Shown one piece after another: positions 16,696 to 25,230 of a stretch of 64,000 nt of DNA; position 1 is the first letter of the stretch; every line of letters begins with the position of its first letter. Source of the stretch: CAZJCK01 sp964544635 (lineage in GTDB: Bacteria; Zixibacteria; MSB-5A5; GN15; FEB-12); the NCBI GenBank assembly GCA_964544635.1, contig CAZJCK010000004.1, forward strand, positions 1-64,000. The letters run 5' to 3'. Position numbers and translations under genes: made by a program. A model generated the notes under the pieces. It was given only the letters and a program-made list of their open reading frames with translations. It was not told the DNA's origin and ran no database searches.

Positions 16696-17606
16696 GCCCG
16701 GCGCTCCATCAATTGAATGAAGCAGTCCTCGAGATCAGGTTCGATCGGTTTGAGCCTGTCAGGATCCACACCGGCCGCCTGCAACTGTTCACTGAACGCT
16801 GTCGGCTTTTCGCCCCCGGGAATGGTCAGGTGCAGACCGGCGCCAAAACGTCGCGCCTCCAGCCGCTCAATACCTTGCAGTTGTTTCATCTGGTCGGCCG
16901 AGGGCGTGATGGCGACAAAGAAAATCTGCCCTTCATACAAATCGCGCAGTTCGTCCGGCGTTCCTTCGGCCAGCTTGCGACCGTCGAAAACAAAGCAGGC
17001 TCGGTCGGCACGGGCTACCTCATCCATGTACGGCGTACTGACCAGGACGGTAACACCACGTTCCCGAAAGGTCTTGAGTATTTCCCAGAACTGACGTCGC
17101 GACACCGGGTCGACACCCGTGGTCGGTTCGTCGAGTACCAGCAACTCCGGGTTGTGCATCAGGGCGCACGAGAGCGCCAGCTTCTGCTTCATCCCCCCCG
17201 ACAGGGCGCCGGCGCGACGGTCGTGAAACGGGGCCAGTCGCGAGAACTGGTACATTTCGTCACGCTTGCGACGGTACTCGCGGCCGGTGATACCGTAGAT
17301 GCCGGCAGAAAAGATGAGGTTCTCCTCGACCGTCAGGTCCGGATACAGCGAGAATACCTGCGGCATGTAGCCGAGGCGCGACTTGAAGGCTTCAAAGCCA
17401 TGGCTGATGTCGCTGCCGTTGAGCAGGAGTCGCCCGCTGTCCGGCCGGATGAGGTTACAAACGCAGCGTATGAAACTCGTCTTGCCCGCACCGTCAGGAC
17501 CAACCAGCGCCATGATCTCGGCCGGCGGTATGGCAAGCGAGAAGTCGGTGAGCGCTTCAACCGACTGGTAGCGCTTGGTCACACTCTGTGCTTCGATAAA
17601 ACTCAT
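16692..17606 (-). CDS. ABC exporter ATPase with canonical signature motif
   Basis: Nucleotide-binding subunit, 304 aa. Walker A is GPDGAGKTS, the signature is ALSGGMKQKLAL and Walker B is LLVLDEPTTGVDP; the D-loop and STPYMDE follow. The C-terminal 80 residues form an extra domain of the kind seen in DrrA/YbhF-type ATPases. With the degenerate ATPase downstream, it corresponds to the two halves of single-chain YbhF split into two genes. The 4-bp overlap on each side shows translational coupling. Confidence 0.93.
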   Translation of the reverse strand: MSFIEAQSVTKRYQSVEALTDFSLAIPPAEIMALVGPDGAGKTSFIRCVCNLIRPDSGRLLLNGSDISHGFEAFKSRLGYMPQVFSLYPDLTVEENLIFSAGIYGITGREYRRKRDEMYQFSRLAPFHDRRAGALSGGMKQKLALSCALMHNPELLVLDEPTTGVDPVSRRQFWEILKTFRERGVTVLVSTPYMDEVARADRACFVFDGRKLAEGTPDELRDLYEGQIFFVAITPSADQMKQLQGIERLEARRFGAGLHLTIPGGEKPTAFSEQLQAAGVDPDRLKPIEPDLEDCFIQLMERRA

Positions 17607-18487
17607 TGCGAATACAACGTTACATACACCGGCATGCCGATTTTCAAGTTACCGTCGGTATTGGGAATCTCGACCTTGACCGCAAACACCAGGTTGGCGC
17701 GGGTTTTGGCTGTCTGTACATTCTTGGGCGTAAACTCCGCCTCCTGGCTGGTCCAGACGACTCGCCCCGAATAGACCGTACCTCCGGACTCGGTGTCAAC
17801 CGAGGCCGAGTCGCCCACCGACACCGAGGCAAACTTGCCGGTCGGCAGGTAGACTTCAACTTCCATCGTATCCAGGCGGGCTACTTTGACAATAGGACGC
17901 CCCAGCGACAACAGTTCGCCGATCTCGACGAAGCTCTCGGTGATGCGTCCGGCCATCGGAGCGACCGGCGTGCAGTCATCGAGCTGTTGCTGCAGGTTGG
18001 CAATGTCCGCAGCGAGTCGTTCAATCTCAGCTTCGAGCGCCGCGATATTGGCCGTTGCCGCCGGTACCGCTATCAATGCCTGGGTATGTTCATGGTCGGC
18101 ACGGTCGAGTTGCTGCTCGGTAGCGGTGCCGGAAGCTCTCAGCTTTTCGATGCGAGCCAGCTCGGTTGCCATAAACGAGACCTGCTCCTGTGCCCGGCGA
18201 CGCTCCGTTTCAGCGGCGTTGCGCCTGGCCTTAGCTGCGGTCAAACCGGCGCGGGCGGCATCGAGCTGCAACGCCACGCGGGTGGTGTCGATCAGTACCA
18301 GGGTATCACCCGGCCCGACACTGCTGCCTTCGTCGACATACCTGGCCAGCACCCGGCCCGACGTTTCCGCCGATATGATCGACTCGGTCGATTCGATCAG
18401 CCCGGAGCCGCCCGGTAGTTCAGCTTCGTCGCCGCAACCGCCGATCAGCAACAGAGCGCCGACTGCCGCCTGGAGTAATCTCTTCAT
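17603..18487 (-). CDS. HlyD-type membrane fusion lipoprotein
   Basis: Periplasmic adaptor linking the inner-membrane exporter to the TolC channel. The N-terminus is a lipoprotein signal (LLLIGGCGDE, Cys near 19). A biotinyl-lipoyl half (GRVLARYVDEGSSVGPGD) follows, then a coiled-coil hairpin about 75-170. The second lipoyl half is APMAGRITESFVEIGELLSLG, followed by a beta-barrel domain. Same architecture as YbhG/EmrA-like proteins. It is separated by a single base from the TolC gene and overlaps the ATPase gene by 4 bp. Confidence 0.92.
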   Translation of the reverse strand: MKRLLQAAVGALLLIGGCGDEAELPGGSGLIESTESIISAETSGRVLARYVDEGSSVGPGDTLVLIDTTRVALQLDAARAGLTAAKARRNAAETERRRAQEQVSFMATELARIEKLRASGTATEQQLDRADHEHTQALIAVPAATANIAALEAEIERLAADIANLQQQLDDCTPVAPMAGRITESFVEIGELLSLGRPIVKVARLDTMEVEVYLPTGKFASVSVGDSASVDTESGGTVYSGRVVWTSQEAEFTPKNVQTAKTRANLVFAVKVEIPNTDGNLKIGMPVYVTLYSQ

Positions 18488-18488
18488 A

Positions 18489-19799
18489 TTACATGCCCTC
18501 GTTCAATTGTTCCGATCCAATGGCGAACCAGTAGGCTGATTGCGCCTGGTAGAAGCCGGCCAGCGCCATCGCCAGGTTGGCCTCGGCCTCGCTCAGCGAG
18601 GTTTCTATTTCCAGCAAACGATTGGTCGACAGGGCGCCGTCGCGATGGCGCTGCTGCGACAGACGGTAGTTGTCGCGGGTGAGCGCAACCTCGCGCTCGG
18701 CAATAGTATAGCGCTCCCGGGCCAGGCTCAGTTGCTCTCGCGCCAGGCGGGCTTGTTCGTCGAGACGTTCAGCGGTGTGGTCGCGCTCGTGCCGGGTAGC
18801 GTCGAAGCGGCGTTGCGCCGCGTTTACCTCCGAAGCGGTCTTGTTGCCCAGGTTGAAGGACCAGGTCAGGCGAGCGCCAACCGTAAAGTGATCGTTCCAG
18901 GTGTTCTCGAACAGGTCGATGTTCGGCTTGCCGTAGTGGTAGCCGCCGGTCACCGACAAACTCGGCAGGTAACCCGATTTGGACAGCCCGACGGTCGCCC
19001 GTTGGACACCCAGCATGGCATTGGCCGCGCGCAACTCCGGTTTGCTCGTGTCGACCTGAACCAGCAACGATGCCACCCGGGCCGGTGGCGCCGGCTCGTC
19101 TGACGGTGTGATCGCTTCCGATGGATCGCGTCCAAGCAGAATCGCCAGTTCAATCGAGGCCTGGCGAAGCTCGATCTCTGCTTCCCGAACACGCAGGTTG
19201 GCGCGATTGACGGTGTACGCGACTTCGAGCAGATCGACCGAATCGGCCACGCCGCCCTCGAACATGGCGGTGACATCGTCCCGGACGATTTCAGCGCGCC
19301 GTTTCCCTGCCTCCGCCGCCGCCAGTTCGCGCCGTGCCCGCAGCAGCGAGAAGTAGGCCAGGCGGGTCGAGAGTATGACCTGATCGGTGGTGGCATCGCG
19401 GATGGCCGCCTGGTATGTCGCCAGTGAAGCCGCCCGATCTATTCCGCCCGAAATGCGGCCGCCGGTGTAAACCGGCAGGCTAACCAGGGCACTGAACTGG
19501 TACTGTTCCTTGCTGCCAAGTTCACGCCGGATACCGGGCGCTCCGGGAAAAGTCAGCTGGAGATCCGCGATCTCGCTCTGATAGTTGGCCATTGCCTCCG
19601 CACTCAAGGTGGGGAAACGGTTCTTCTCGGCCGCCAAAAGATCAGCCGTCGCCGCCCGGTGCTCAGCCTCCGCTTTCCTGAGGTGAAATGAATGGGCGCG
19701 AGCTTCGGCAATCGCCTCGGCCAGCGTCAGCGGCGCAGCACCAACCGAGGCCGCCAGCGCCGAAATCAGGATGACAGTTACAGCAACGTGCATTCTCAT
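18489..19799 (-). CDS. TolC-family outer-membrane efflux channel
   Basis: Signal peptide (1-21), then two repeats of long alpha-helical hairpins and short barrel strands. The first repeat begins LTLAEAIAEARAHSF; the second has STNRLLEIETSLSEAEANLA with the conserved Asn/Leu pattern. Length 436 aa is typical. It is encoded between the TetR regulator (4-bp overlap) and the membrane fusion protein, so the operon carries a complete tripartite pump. Confidence 0.92.
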   Translation of the reverse strand: MRMHVAVTVILISALAASVGAAPLTLAEAIAEARAHSFHLRKAEAEHRAATADLLAAEKNRFPTLSAEAMANYQSEIADLQLTFPGAPGIRRELGSKEQYQFSALVSLPVYTGGRISGGIDRAASLATYQAAIRDATTDQVILSTRLAYFSLLRARRELAAAEAGKRRAEIVRDDVTAMFEGGVADSVDLLEVAYTVNRANLRVREAEIELRQASIELAILLGRDPSEAITPSDEPAPPARVASLLVQVDTSKPELRAANAMLGVQRATVGLSKSGYLPSLSVTGGYHYGKPNIDLFENTWNDHFTVGARLTWSFNLGNKTASEVNAAQRRFDATRHERDHTAERLDEQARLAREQLSLARERYTIAEREVALTRDNYRLSQQRHRDGALSTNRLLEIETSLSEAEANLAMALAGFYQAQSAYWFAIGSEQLNEGM

Positions 19800-20434
19800 C
19801 GTGGCAATACTCCGTTGAGAAAGAGGTCGACCACCACTTCGGGACGGTCGGCAGTGAACTTGTCGGGATCCTTTATGTCAAGCGCCTGGTGCAGAATCGG
19901 CGCAAGCATGAAGTAGCCGATATGCATGGCGATGAACGAGCAGATCGTGTGCTTGGCCCTCACATCACGTAACTCACCCGCGGCCCGACCACTCTTGATG
20001 CGATCCATGATCATGCCGGGGAGACCGGTACTGCTGATCATTTCGGCAGCAGTATTGATGATGTCGCTCTTCGGATTGGCCAGCTCGCGCATGAGGAGCT
20101 GGAAGATTTTCGGACGGTCGGCGGCGATATTGGCATATACCTGCGCCATCGCCGTCAAAAGCTCGGGGAGGCTCTTGTCGGGATCGAGTCGGCTGTGAAC
20201 ATCGGCCGTCGCTTTCTCGAAATGGTCCTGTACCACCCGGCGGTAGAGATTCTCCTTCGAAGAAAAGTGATAGTAGATCATTGCCTTGTTGACGCTGGCA
20301 CGTTCGGCAATGCGGTCGACCCGTGCCCCGGCCAGGCCGAACTCCGCAAACTCGATGAGGGCGGCACGAATAATCCGGTCGTACGTGGCCTGGGGCGGGC
20401 TATTGGTCTGCTTGCCTTCCGGCATATTAACCAT
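19796..20434 (-). CDS. TetR/AcrR-family repressor of the efflux operon
   Basis: N-terminal helix-turn-helix (ALIEFAEFGLAGARVDRIAERASVNKAMIYYHFSS pattern, about 25-65), then an all-helical ligand domain. The C-terminal part resembles the CecR/YbiH group that precedes ybhGFSR in enterobacteria. First gene of the operon and overlapping tolC, so it most likely represses its own operon until it binds an exported compound. An alternative ATG three codons downstream has a slightly better ribosome site. Confidence 0.9.
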   Translation of the reverse strand: MVNMPEGKQTNSPPQATYDRIIRAALIEFAEFGLAGARVDRIAERASVNKAMIYYHFSSKENLYRRVVQDHFEKATADVHSRLDPDKSLPELLTAMAQVYANIAADRPKIFQLLMRELANPKSDIINTAAEMISSTGLPGMIMDRIKSGRAAGELRDVRAKHTICSFIAMHIGYFMLAPILHQALDIKDPDKFTADRPEVVVDLFLNGVLPR

Positions 20435-20443
20435 CCATTCAGT

Positions 20444-20463
20444 TTAACTAACTATACGGTTAA
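20444..20463. promoter_or_regulatory. Possible TetR operator upstream of the efflux operon
   Basis: TTAACTAACTATACGGTTAA: 5-bp inverted arms TTAAC/GTTAA with a 10-bp AT-rich centre, 9 bp upstream of the repressor start. Position fits autoregulation; the short arms keep confidence low. The remaining sequence to 20667 shows nothing clear. Confidence 0.35.
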
Positions 20464-20667
20464 TATATCGGCAATGCTTATCCCAATCAACCCATTTTTT
20501 TTCAGTTATCCACAGAAACTCAACCCAAGAGCAGCCATCAAGAGTACGCTAAAATACGCTACACCACAGCCAACGTCAGCAACTGCGCAAAAACTTGACA
20601 AAATTGAGCCCTGAAGCGACAAGTCATAGTGTGACGTAGTTTCGCTGTGACAGACCTGTCCTGGCAG

Positions 20668-21189
20668 TCAGTGACGCCTCGTATAATGAATCTGCCAGAG
20701 GGGTTTCCACGTTGCGCCGCCATCTGCGGAGCTTTGCCAGTCCCAATCGAGCGAGTCAGCGGCAATATTGTAAAACACCATCCGCTGTTTGACCGGTTTG
20801 CCGTCACGGACGGCATCCCGGCTGAGAATCATGCTGTCGCCCACCATACCGCCCTCGAAATCGAGATATCCCCCGCTGTTGTCGACCCAGGTCTGCTTCC
20901 AGACACCGGCCGCTTTGTCGTAGACCGACAGGCTGTTGCCGACAAACGGTTTCTCGCCGAGGGTGGTGAAGTTTTCCTCGATCACGCAGCCGTTCATTTC
21001 GCCGCTGATAATATTGGTGCCACGGCCGGCGTTTTCTCCATCGCCCCAGGTCAGATCCCAGGTCCCCACCCAGAAGTCGAACTGGCGGTGTTCCGGTGAG
21101 GAGCAGGGCGGCTCCTTTGGTTCGTCTTGAGCCGACGTGCTCACAGCCACCCCCAGCACGGCAGTAAACAGCAGTGCCCGCACATACAT
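20668..21189 (-). CDS. Secreted DUF1579-like protein
   Basis: Signal peptide 1-20 (ending STSAQ). The body begins with the family hallmark HRQFDFWVGTWDLTW and continues as a predicted beta-barrel of lipocalin-like type (GCVIEENF, VYDKAAGVWKQTWVD, YLDFEGG). Function of the family is unknown. The start is the ATG after AAAGGA; an upstream TTG is less likely. Monocistronic on the minus strand, bounded by 233 bp from the efflux repressor. Confidence 0.75.
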   Translation of the reverse strand: MYVRALLFTAVLGVAVSTSAQDEPKEPPCSSPEHRQFDFWVGTWDLTWGDGENAGRGTNIISGEMNGCVIEENFTTLGEKPFVGNSLSVYDKAAGVWKQTWVDNSGGYLDFEGGMVGDSMILSRDAVRDGKPVKQRMVFYNIAADSLDWDWQSSADGGATWKPLWQIHYTRRH

Positions 21190-21296
21190 AACCAATCCTT
21201 TCCTGATAATATGGTGTCTGAACAGTCAAACGAGGCGGCCCGGCATCGGTTCAGGCAGAGCAGCCGGTGGCATGCTCCTGCAGCCAATGGTTGCGG

Positions 21297-22184
21297 TTAT
21301 CGCCCCGGGCGGCCCGAATCAACCCGGTGCGCCATACCGGTCAGCTGTTCACTGAGCTGCCAGAGCTGTCGCTGCGCTTTTTGGTCGTACGCCCGGCGCC
21401 CGCTCAGTTTCGGCTTACAATCGACGAAGTATTTGCCGGAGACCGACTGCACTTCGTCCGACGTCGCCAGGTAGACAATCGTTTTGGCGCCATCTTTGAC
21501 CGAACCGGTGACCCACTCGAACAGCTTGTTGAGCCATGTCGGCAGCGCCACCAAATCCTGCAACAGGCGGGTAAAGATGACACCCGGGTGCAGCGAGTTG
21601 ACTGTCACGCCCGACCCCTCCAGCCGCCGCGCCAGTTCATAACAAAACATGACATTGGCCAGCTTCGACTGGTTGTAGGCCGGCCAGCGGCCGTAGGCGT
21701 GCTCCGACTGGATGTCATCGAAATTGATCTTGCCGCGCTCATGGGCTCGCGACGCTACCACGATGATGCGGCTCGGCGCCGCCATCACCAGCCGATCGAG
21801 TAACAGGTGGGTTAGAAGAAACGGCGCCAGATGGTTGACGGCAAACTGCAGCTCGTAACCGTCGGTGCTCTCTTTTCGCTCGCTCGGTACGATGGCGGCG
21901 TTGTTGATCAGCACGTCAAGCTGCCCGAAGCGATCCTTGTACTCCTGCGCGATCCGTCGGATATCGTCGAGCGACGCCAGGTCGCCAATTATTAAATGCA
22001 CCCGGTCATGGCCAACCGCATTCTGGATCTCGGCCTGCGCCGTGCGGCCGCGCCCTTCATCCCGGCTCACCATGACAACCGTCGCCCCCATCCCGGCCAA
22101 CTGTGCGGCCACCTCGCGGCCGATGCCGCGGTTGGCGCCGGTGATCAGGGCGGTCTTGCTATTCATCGACTGATGCTGTGCCAT
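21297..22184 (-). CDS. Short-chain dehydrogenase (retinol dehydrogenase-like SDR)
   Basis: Classical SDR, 295 aa. NAD(P) motif TGANRGIGRE near 14-23, NNAAI, and catalytic Ser/Tyr/Lys around VVASRAHE and YNQSKLANV. The layout matches the retinol dehydrogenase 11-14/WW-oxidoreductase-like branch, which acts on hydrophobic alcohols or aldehydes. A second ATG six codons in is possible; neither has a strong ribosome site. It is the last gene of the six-gene run, 40 bp after the phosphodiesterase. Confidence 0.87.
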   Translation of the reverse strand: MAQHQSMNSKTALITGANRGIGREVAAQLAGMGATVVMVSRDEGRGRTAQAEIQNAVGHDRVHLIIGDLASLDDIRRIAQEYKDRFGQLDVLINNAAIVPSERKESTDGYELQFAVNHLAPFLLTHLLLDRLVMAAPSRIIVVASRAHERGKINFDDIQSEHAYGRWPAYNQSKLANVMFCYELARRLEGSGVTVNSLHPGVIFTRLLQDLVALPTWLNKLFEWVTGSVKDGAKTIVYLATSDEVQSVSGKYFVDCKPKLSGRRAYDQKAQRQLWQLSEQLTGMAHRVDSGRPGR

Positions 22185-22224
22185 GTCTGTCTGCAACGGC
22201 AACCGCTCGAGCCCGGTTCCAGAG

Positions 22225-23019
22225 CTATTTACCGGCAGCCAGTGCCGCCATAATCCGGTCCGGGTAGTCGCTGATGATGAGGTTGACACCACGTTTCGCC
22301 AGGCGTCGAGCGTGGTACCTCCGGTTGACTGTCCAGACTGCGATGGGAATGCCCAGGCGGTGCAGTCGGTGCCAGAAGCCGAGCCGCATCAATTGCCAGT
22401 GCGGCGCAATAAAGTCGGCACCGCAACGTCGAAGACGGCGGATCGGCAGGTATTCGCGGCGATCCCGCCGGGCCAGCGTGAAAAGGTTGTGCCCGATCAG
22501 CAGCCCTACCATACTGCCGGTGGCATACCCTTTCAGCGCGCTGACACTGGAATCGTGAAACGAGGTGTATACGACGTTCCCAGGCTCGTACCGTTGCGCC
22601 ACCTCGCTTACCACTTTCGCCTCGTAGCCGACCTCTTTCAGCTCGACATCGAGTGCAATGCGGCCGGCACACCACCCGACCGTCTCGGCCAGCGTGGGCA
22701 CCTCATACCCCCGCCTTCGCGCCGACTGCCGGATGTCGCTTGCAGTCATGTCGCGGATAAACTGCTCATGGCCGCGCAGCCGGGCATCGTGATGCACCAG
22801 CAGGACACCGTCGCGACTGCGCCGGACATCGATCTCGATACCGCCGGCGCCCATCTCGATAGCCAGTTCGAACGCCTCGATGGTATTTTCGTAGCGATGT
22901 CCCGACGCACCGCGGTGGGCGATGACAATCGGCTTCGATCGTGACTCCAGTTGCGTGAAATCGACCATATCAAAGGTGTCCCTGCTCTGAATCGACCGTG
23001 CACGCAGTGTCGACTGCAT
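22225..23019 (-). CDS. Glycerophosphodiester phosphodiesterase
   Basis: GDPD-family TIM barrel that hydrolyses glycerophosphodiesters to glycerol-3-phosphate and an alcohol. Visible motifs: AHRGASG, the catalytic ENT, GAGGIEIDVRRSRDG and LLVHHDA, the complete set of general acid/base and metal ligands. No signal peptide, so cytoplasmic (UgpQ-like). The start is 9 bp after the MmgE/PrpD gene; a second ATG at residue 18 is nearer the conserved region and could be the real start. Confidence 0.92.
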   Translation of the reverse strand: MQSTLRARSIQSRDTFDMVDFTQLESRSKPIVIAHRGASGHRYENTIEAFELAIEMGAGGIEIDVRRSRDGVLLVHHDARLRGHEQFIRDMTASDIRQSARRRGYEVPTLAETVGWCAGRIALDVELKEVGYEAKVVSEVAQRYEPGNVVYTSFHDSSVSALKGYATGSMVGLLIGHNLFTLARRDRREYLPIRRLRRCGADFIAPHWQLMRLGFWHRLHRLGIPIAVWTVNRRYHARRLAKRGVNLIISDYPDRIMAALAAGK

Positions 23020-23028
23020 CGATGGCGG

Positions 23029-24408
23029 CTACTTCGATGGCGCCACCAGTTCATCCATGAAGTCGCGCGCCTTTTTCCCCTCGCAGTTGTAAATCATATG
23101 GCGCAGCTCGTTGAGCTGATCTCCGTCGAACAAATCTTCAGCGAGCGCATTGAACTTGACCTCGAGATCCTCTTCAGTCATCGGTTCGCGCGGATCACCT
23201 TTCGGATACTCGAGATACTCTTCATAGCTGCTGCCGTCCTTTGTGCGCACACGCACCCGCGACGGCTGCTTGGCCGGGAACATCGCCTCGAACTCCTTGG
23301 AGGCCTCGCCCTTGATCTTGTCGATCACCGCCCAGATACGCTCATCCTTCAGTTTTTCGTCCGAGAACGACTGGGTGGTCACCTGGTGATCAACCAGTGC
23401 CGCGGCGATGCAATACGGCAGCGAGTGGTCGGCCGTTTCGCGCGACTCCGGACGGTACTTGTGCGGATCAAAGAGAATGTCACAGGCACGAGCGATGGTG
23501 GTAATTGTGACTTCCTCGATATCTTCGGACGGTATGTTGTTTTCGGTCACAACTTTGAGGGTGGCGGTGAGGTGGGTATGGGTGAGCGCTTCAGTCGGAA
23601 ACGCTTTCATGCTGCACTCGAGAATCTTGAACGAATCACCGAGGCCGCCCACCAGCTTGTCTTCATCCCAGCCCTCGCCGAAACAATCCATGAAGCCTTC
23701 CTTGCCCTCAAAGACCGCCTCGGTGCCGGAATAGCCCTTCTTCGCCATCAGGGCGGCGAGCACGCCCGACTGCACCGCCATCGGATCGACGGTGTTCTTC
23801 ATCATGGTCAGCTTGCCGGCGGTAGGACAACCGATCGTATGGTTATGGCAGCCCGAAATGCCGATGGCGTTGACCATCTCTTTCACACTCAGGTTGAGCA
23901 GCTTACCGGCCACGATCGGCGAGACGAACTGCGTCAGGGTAGCATGGTGCCACTTACGTTCGCGGACACCCGGCGTGGCAAACTCGCACAACCGCTGCTC
24001 GAATTCATACGCCAGCACGATCGCTACGATGACATCCTTCATAGACGCACCGACCAGCTCGCCGACTGCCAGCGCGGCCGGGATGAGGTCGGAGGGGTGC
24101 GACGGATCCTCTTTCCAGTAAATGTCGTTGTAATCGAGCGCTCGTACCATCAGCGAATTGACCAGCGTTGCATTGACTGCCGGAATCTTTTCGCCGAAGC
24201 CGATGACAGTCGCCTCCTCCTTGCCCGCCATTTCCTTGTAGATGTCGCGCAGCATATTGACATCCCTGGTATGATAGCCGCCATAGGCGCAGCCGATCGA
24301 ATCGTACAGGTAGCGCTTGACCTCGTGGATGACATTCTTCGGCAGATCATCGTAGCTCAGGTGGTGAGCAAACTCGGCCATCTTGTGTGACAATGTTTTC
24401 TCGGACAT
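23029..24408 (-). CDS. MmgE/PrpD family protein
   Basis: 459 aa with the family pattern throughout: YLYDSIGCAYGG, VGFGEK-type and NATLVNSLMVRALDYNDIYW, HPSDLIPAALAVGE, AIGISGCHNH. Characterised members are 2-methylcitrate dehydratase, cis-aconitate decarboxylase and iminodisuccinate epimerase. The branch cannot be set from sequence by eye. Co-transcription with a LYS4-type homoaconitase suggests a tricarboxylic-acid-like substrate. No PrpB or PrpC gene is next to it, so a standard methylcitrate cycle is not supported here. Confidence 0.9.
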   Translation of the reverse strand: MSEKTLSHKMAEFAHHLSYDDLPKNVIHEVKRYLYDSIGCAYGGYHTRDVNMLRDIYKEMAGKEEATVIGFGEKIPAVNATLVNSLMVRALDYNDIYWKEDPSHPSDLIPAALAVGELVGASMKDVIVAIVLAYEFEQRLCEFATPGVRERKWHHATLTQFVSPIVAGKLLNLSVKEMVNAIGISGCHNHTIGCPTAGKLTMMKNTVDPMAVQSGVLAALMAKKGYSGTEAVFEGKEGFMDCFGEGWDEDKLVGGLGDSFKILECSMKAFPTEALTHTHLTATLKVVTENNIPSEDIEEVTITTIARACDILFDPHKYRPESRETADHSLPYCIAAALVDHQVTTQSFSDEKLKDERIWAVIDKIKGEASKEFEAMFPAKQPSRVRVRTKDGSSYEEYLEYPKGDPREPMTEEDLEVKFNALAEDLFDGDQLNELRHMIYNCEGKKARDFMDELVAPSK

Positions 24409-24429
24409 GGTTGTGCAATCCTCTTATCG

Positions 24430-25227
24430 TTATTGTTCTAAGCTGCTTTGTAAGTGTCGCGCCGCCTCGAGCGCCAGCGCGAACAGGTTCTCGCGCACGT
24501 CGGCGCGGCTGACCCACGACCGGTTGTCCCACACCTCGCCGGAGACATCGTCGCCGCCATAGAGCATCTGGCCGATTTCGAGTCCGCGGAACTGCGCGAC
24601 GGCGAACATCGCCGATGCCTCCATGTCGACCGTGATACACCCGTCCTCCCGGCGCTTCGCTACTTTCGACGGTGTTTCGCGGAAGATACCGTCGGTCGTC
24701 CAGGTCTTACCGGTCAGGTACGGTACCTTGTAGTTGTCGAGTGTCGACTTCAATACCTCGACGACTCGCGGCGACGGCGCTACTTCACGTTCGGCCGGGA
24801 GATAGTGATACGACGTCCCTTCATCACGCACCGCCGAGGTCGGCAATACGATGTGGCCGACCGCAATGTCTTTCCTGAGCACGCCGGCACCGCCGATGGC
24901 GATAAACGTCTTGCAACCAAGCGCCCCGATCGATTCGACCATACCGGCGGCGTGAGGTGCGCCGACACCGGGATGCGCGTATGCGACGCACAGGCCGTCG
25001 GTCTCGAGTTCACGAACCGGGTGCGGCCCGCACTCGCAGGCGAATTCTTTTACGACGCGTGTCTTGTAATCGTGGGTAACCGCCTGGATGACATCGCTAA
25101 AGAAGCACAGGATACAAACCTCGGCGATATCGACCGGTTGGTAGAACCTGTACGGATCGATGAGCGCCTCGCGCGAATCATCGAACTCGAGTATGGGGTA
25201 GTGGTGGTCGTTCACGACTCCCTGCAC
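24430..25227 (-). CDS. Nucleoside phosphorylase (uridine phosphorylase-like)
   Basis: Purine/uridine phosphorylase family type I fold, 265 aa. GVGAPHAAGMVESIGALG, IGGAGVLRKDIAVGHIVLP and the C-terminal nucleoside-binding block TVDMEASAMFAVAQFRG are all present. It splits a nucleoside with phosphate into base and ribose-1-phosphate in the cytoplasm. The first codon is GTG, 3 bp after the homoaconitase stop; a second GTG is five codons in and neither has a strong independent ribosome site, so coupling is likely. Base specificity not determinable. Confidence 0.88.
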   Translation of the reverse strand: MQGVVNDHHYPILEFDDSREALIDPYRFYQPVDIAEVCILCFFSDVIQAVTHDYKTRVVKEFACECGPHPVRELETDGLCVAYAHPGVGAPHAAGMVESIGALGCKTFIAIGGAGVLRKDIAVGHIVLPTSAVRDEGTSYHYLPAEREVAPSPRVVEVLKSTLDNYKVPYLTGKTWTTDGIFRETPSKVAKRREDGCITVDMEASAMFAVAQFRGLEIGQMLYGGDDVSGEVWDNRSWVSRADVRENLFALALEAARHLQSSLEQ

Positions 25228-25230
25228 CCC

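Noticed and set aside
22951..24390. 479-aa plus-strand open frame
   Set aside because: Antisense to the MmgE/PrpD gene, no domain recognised; typical of GC-rich third positions.
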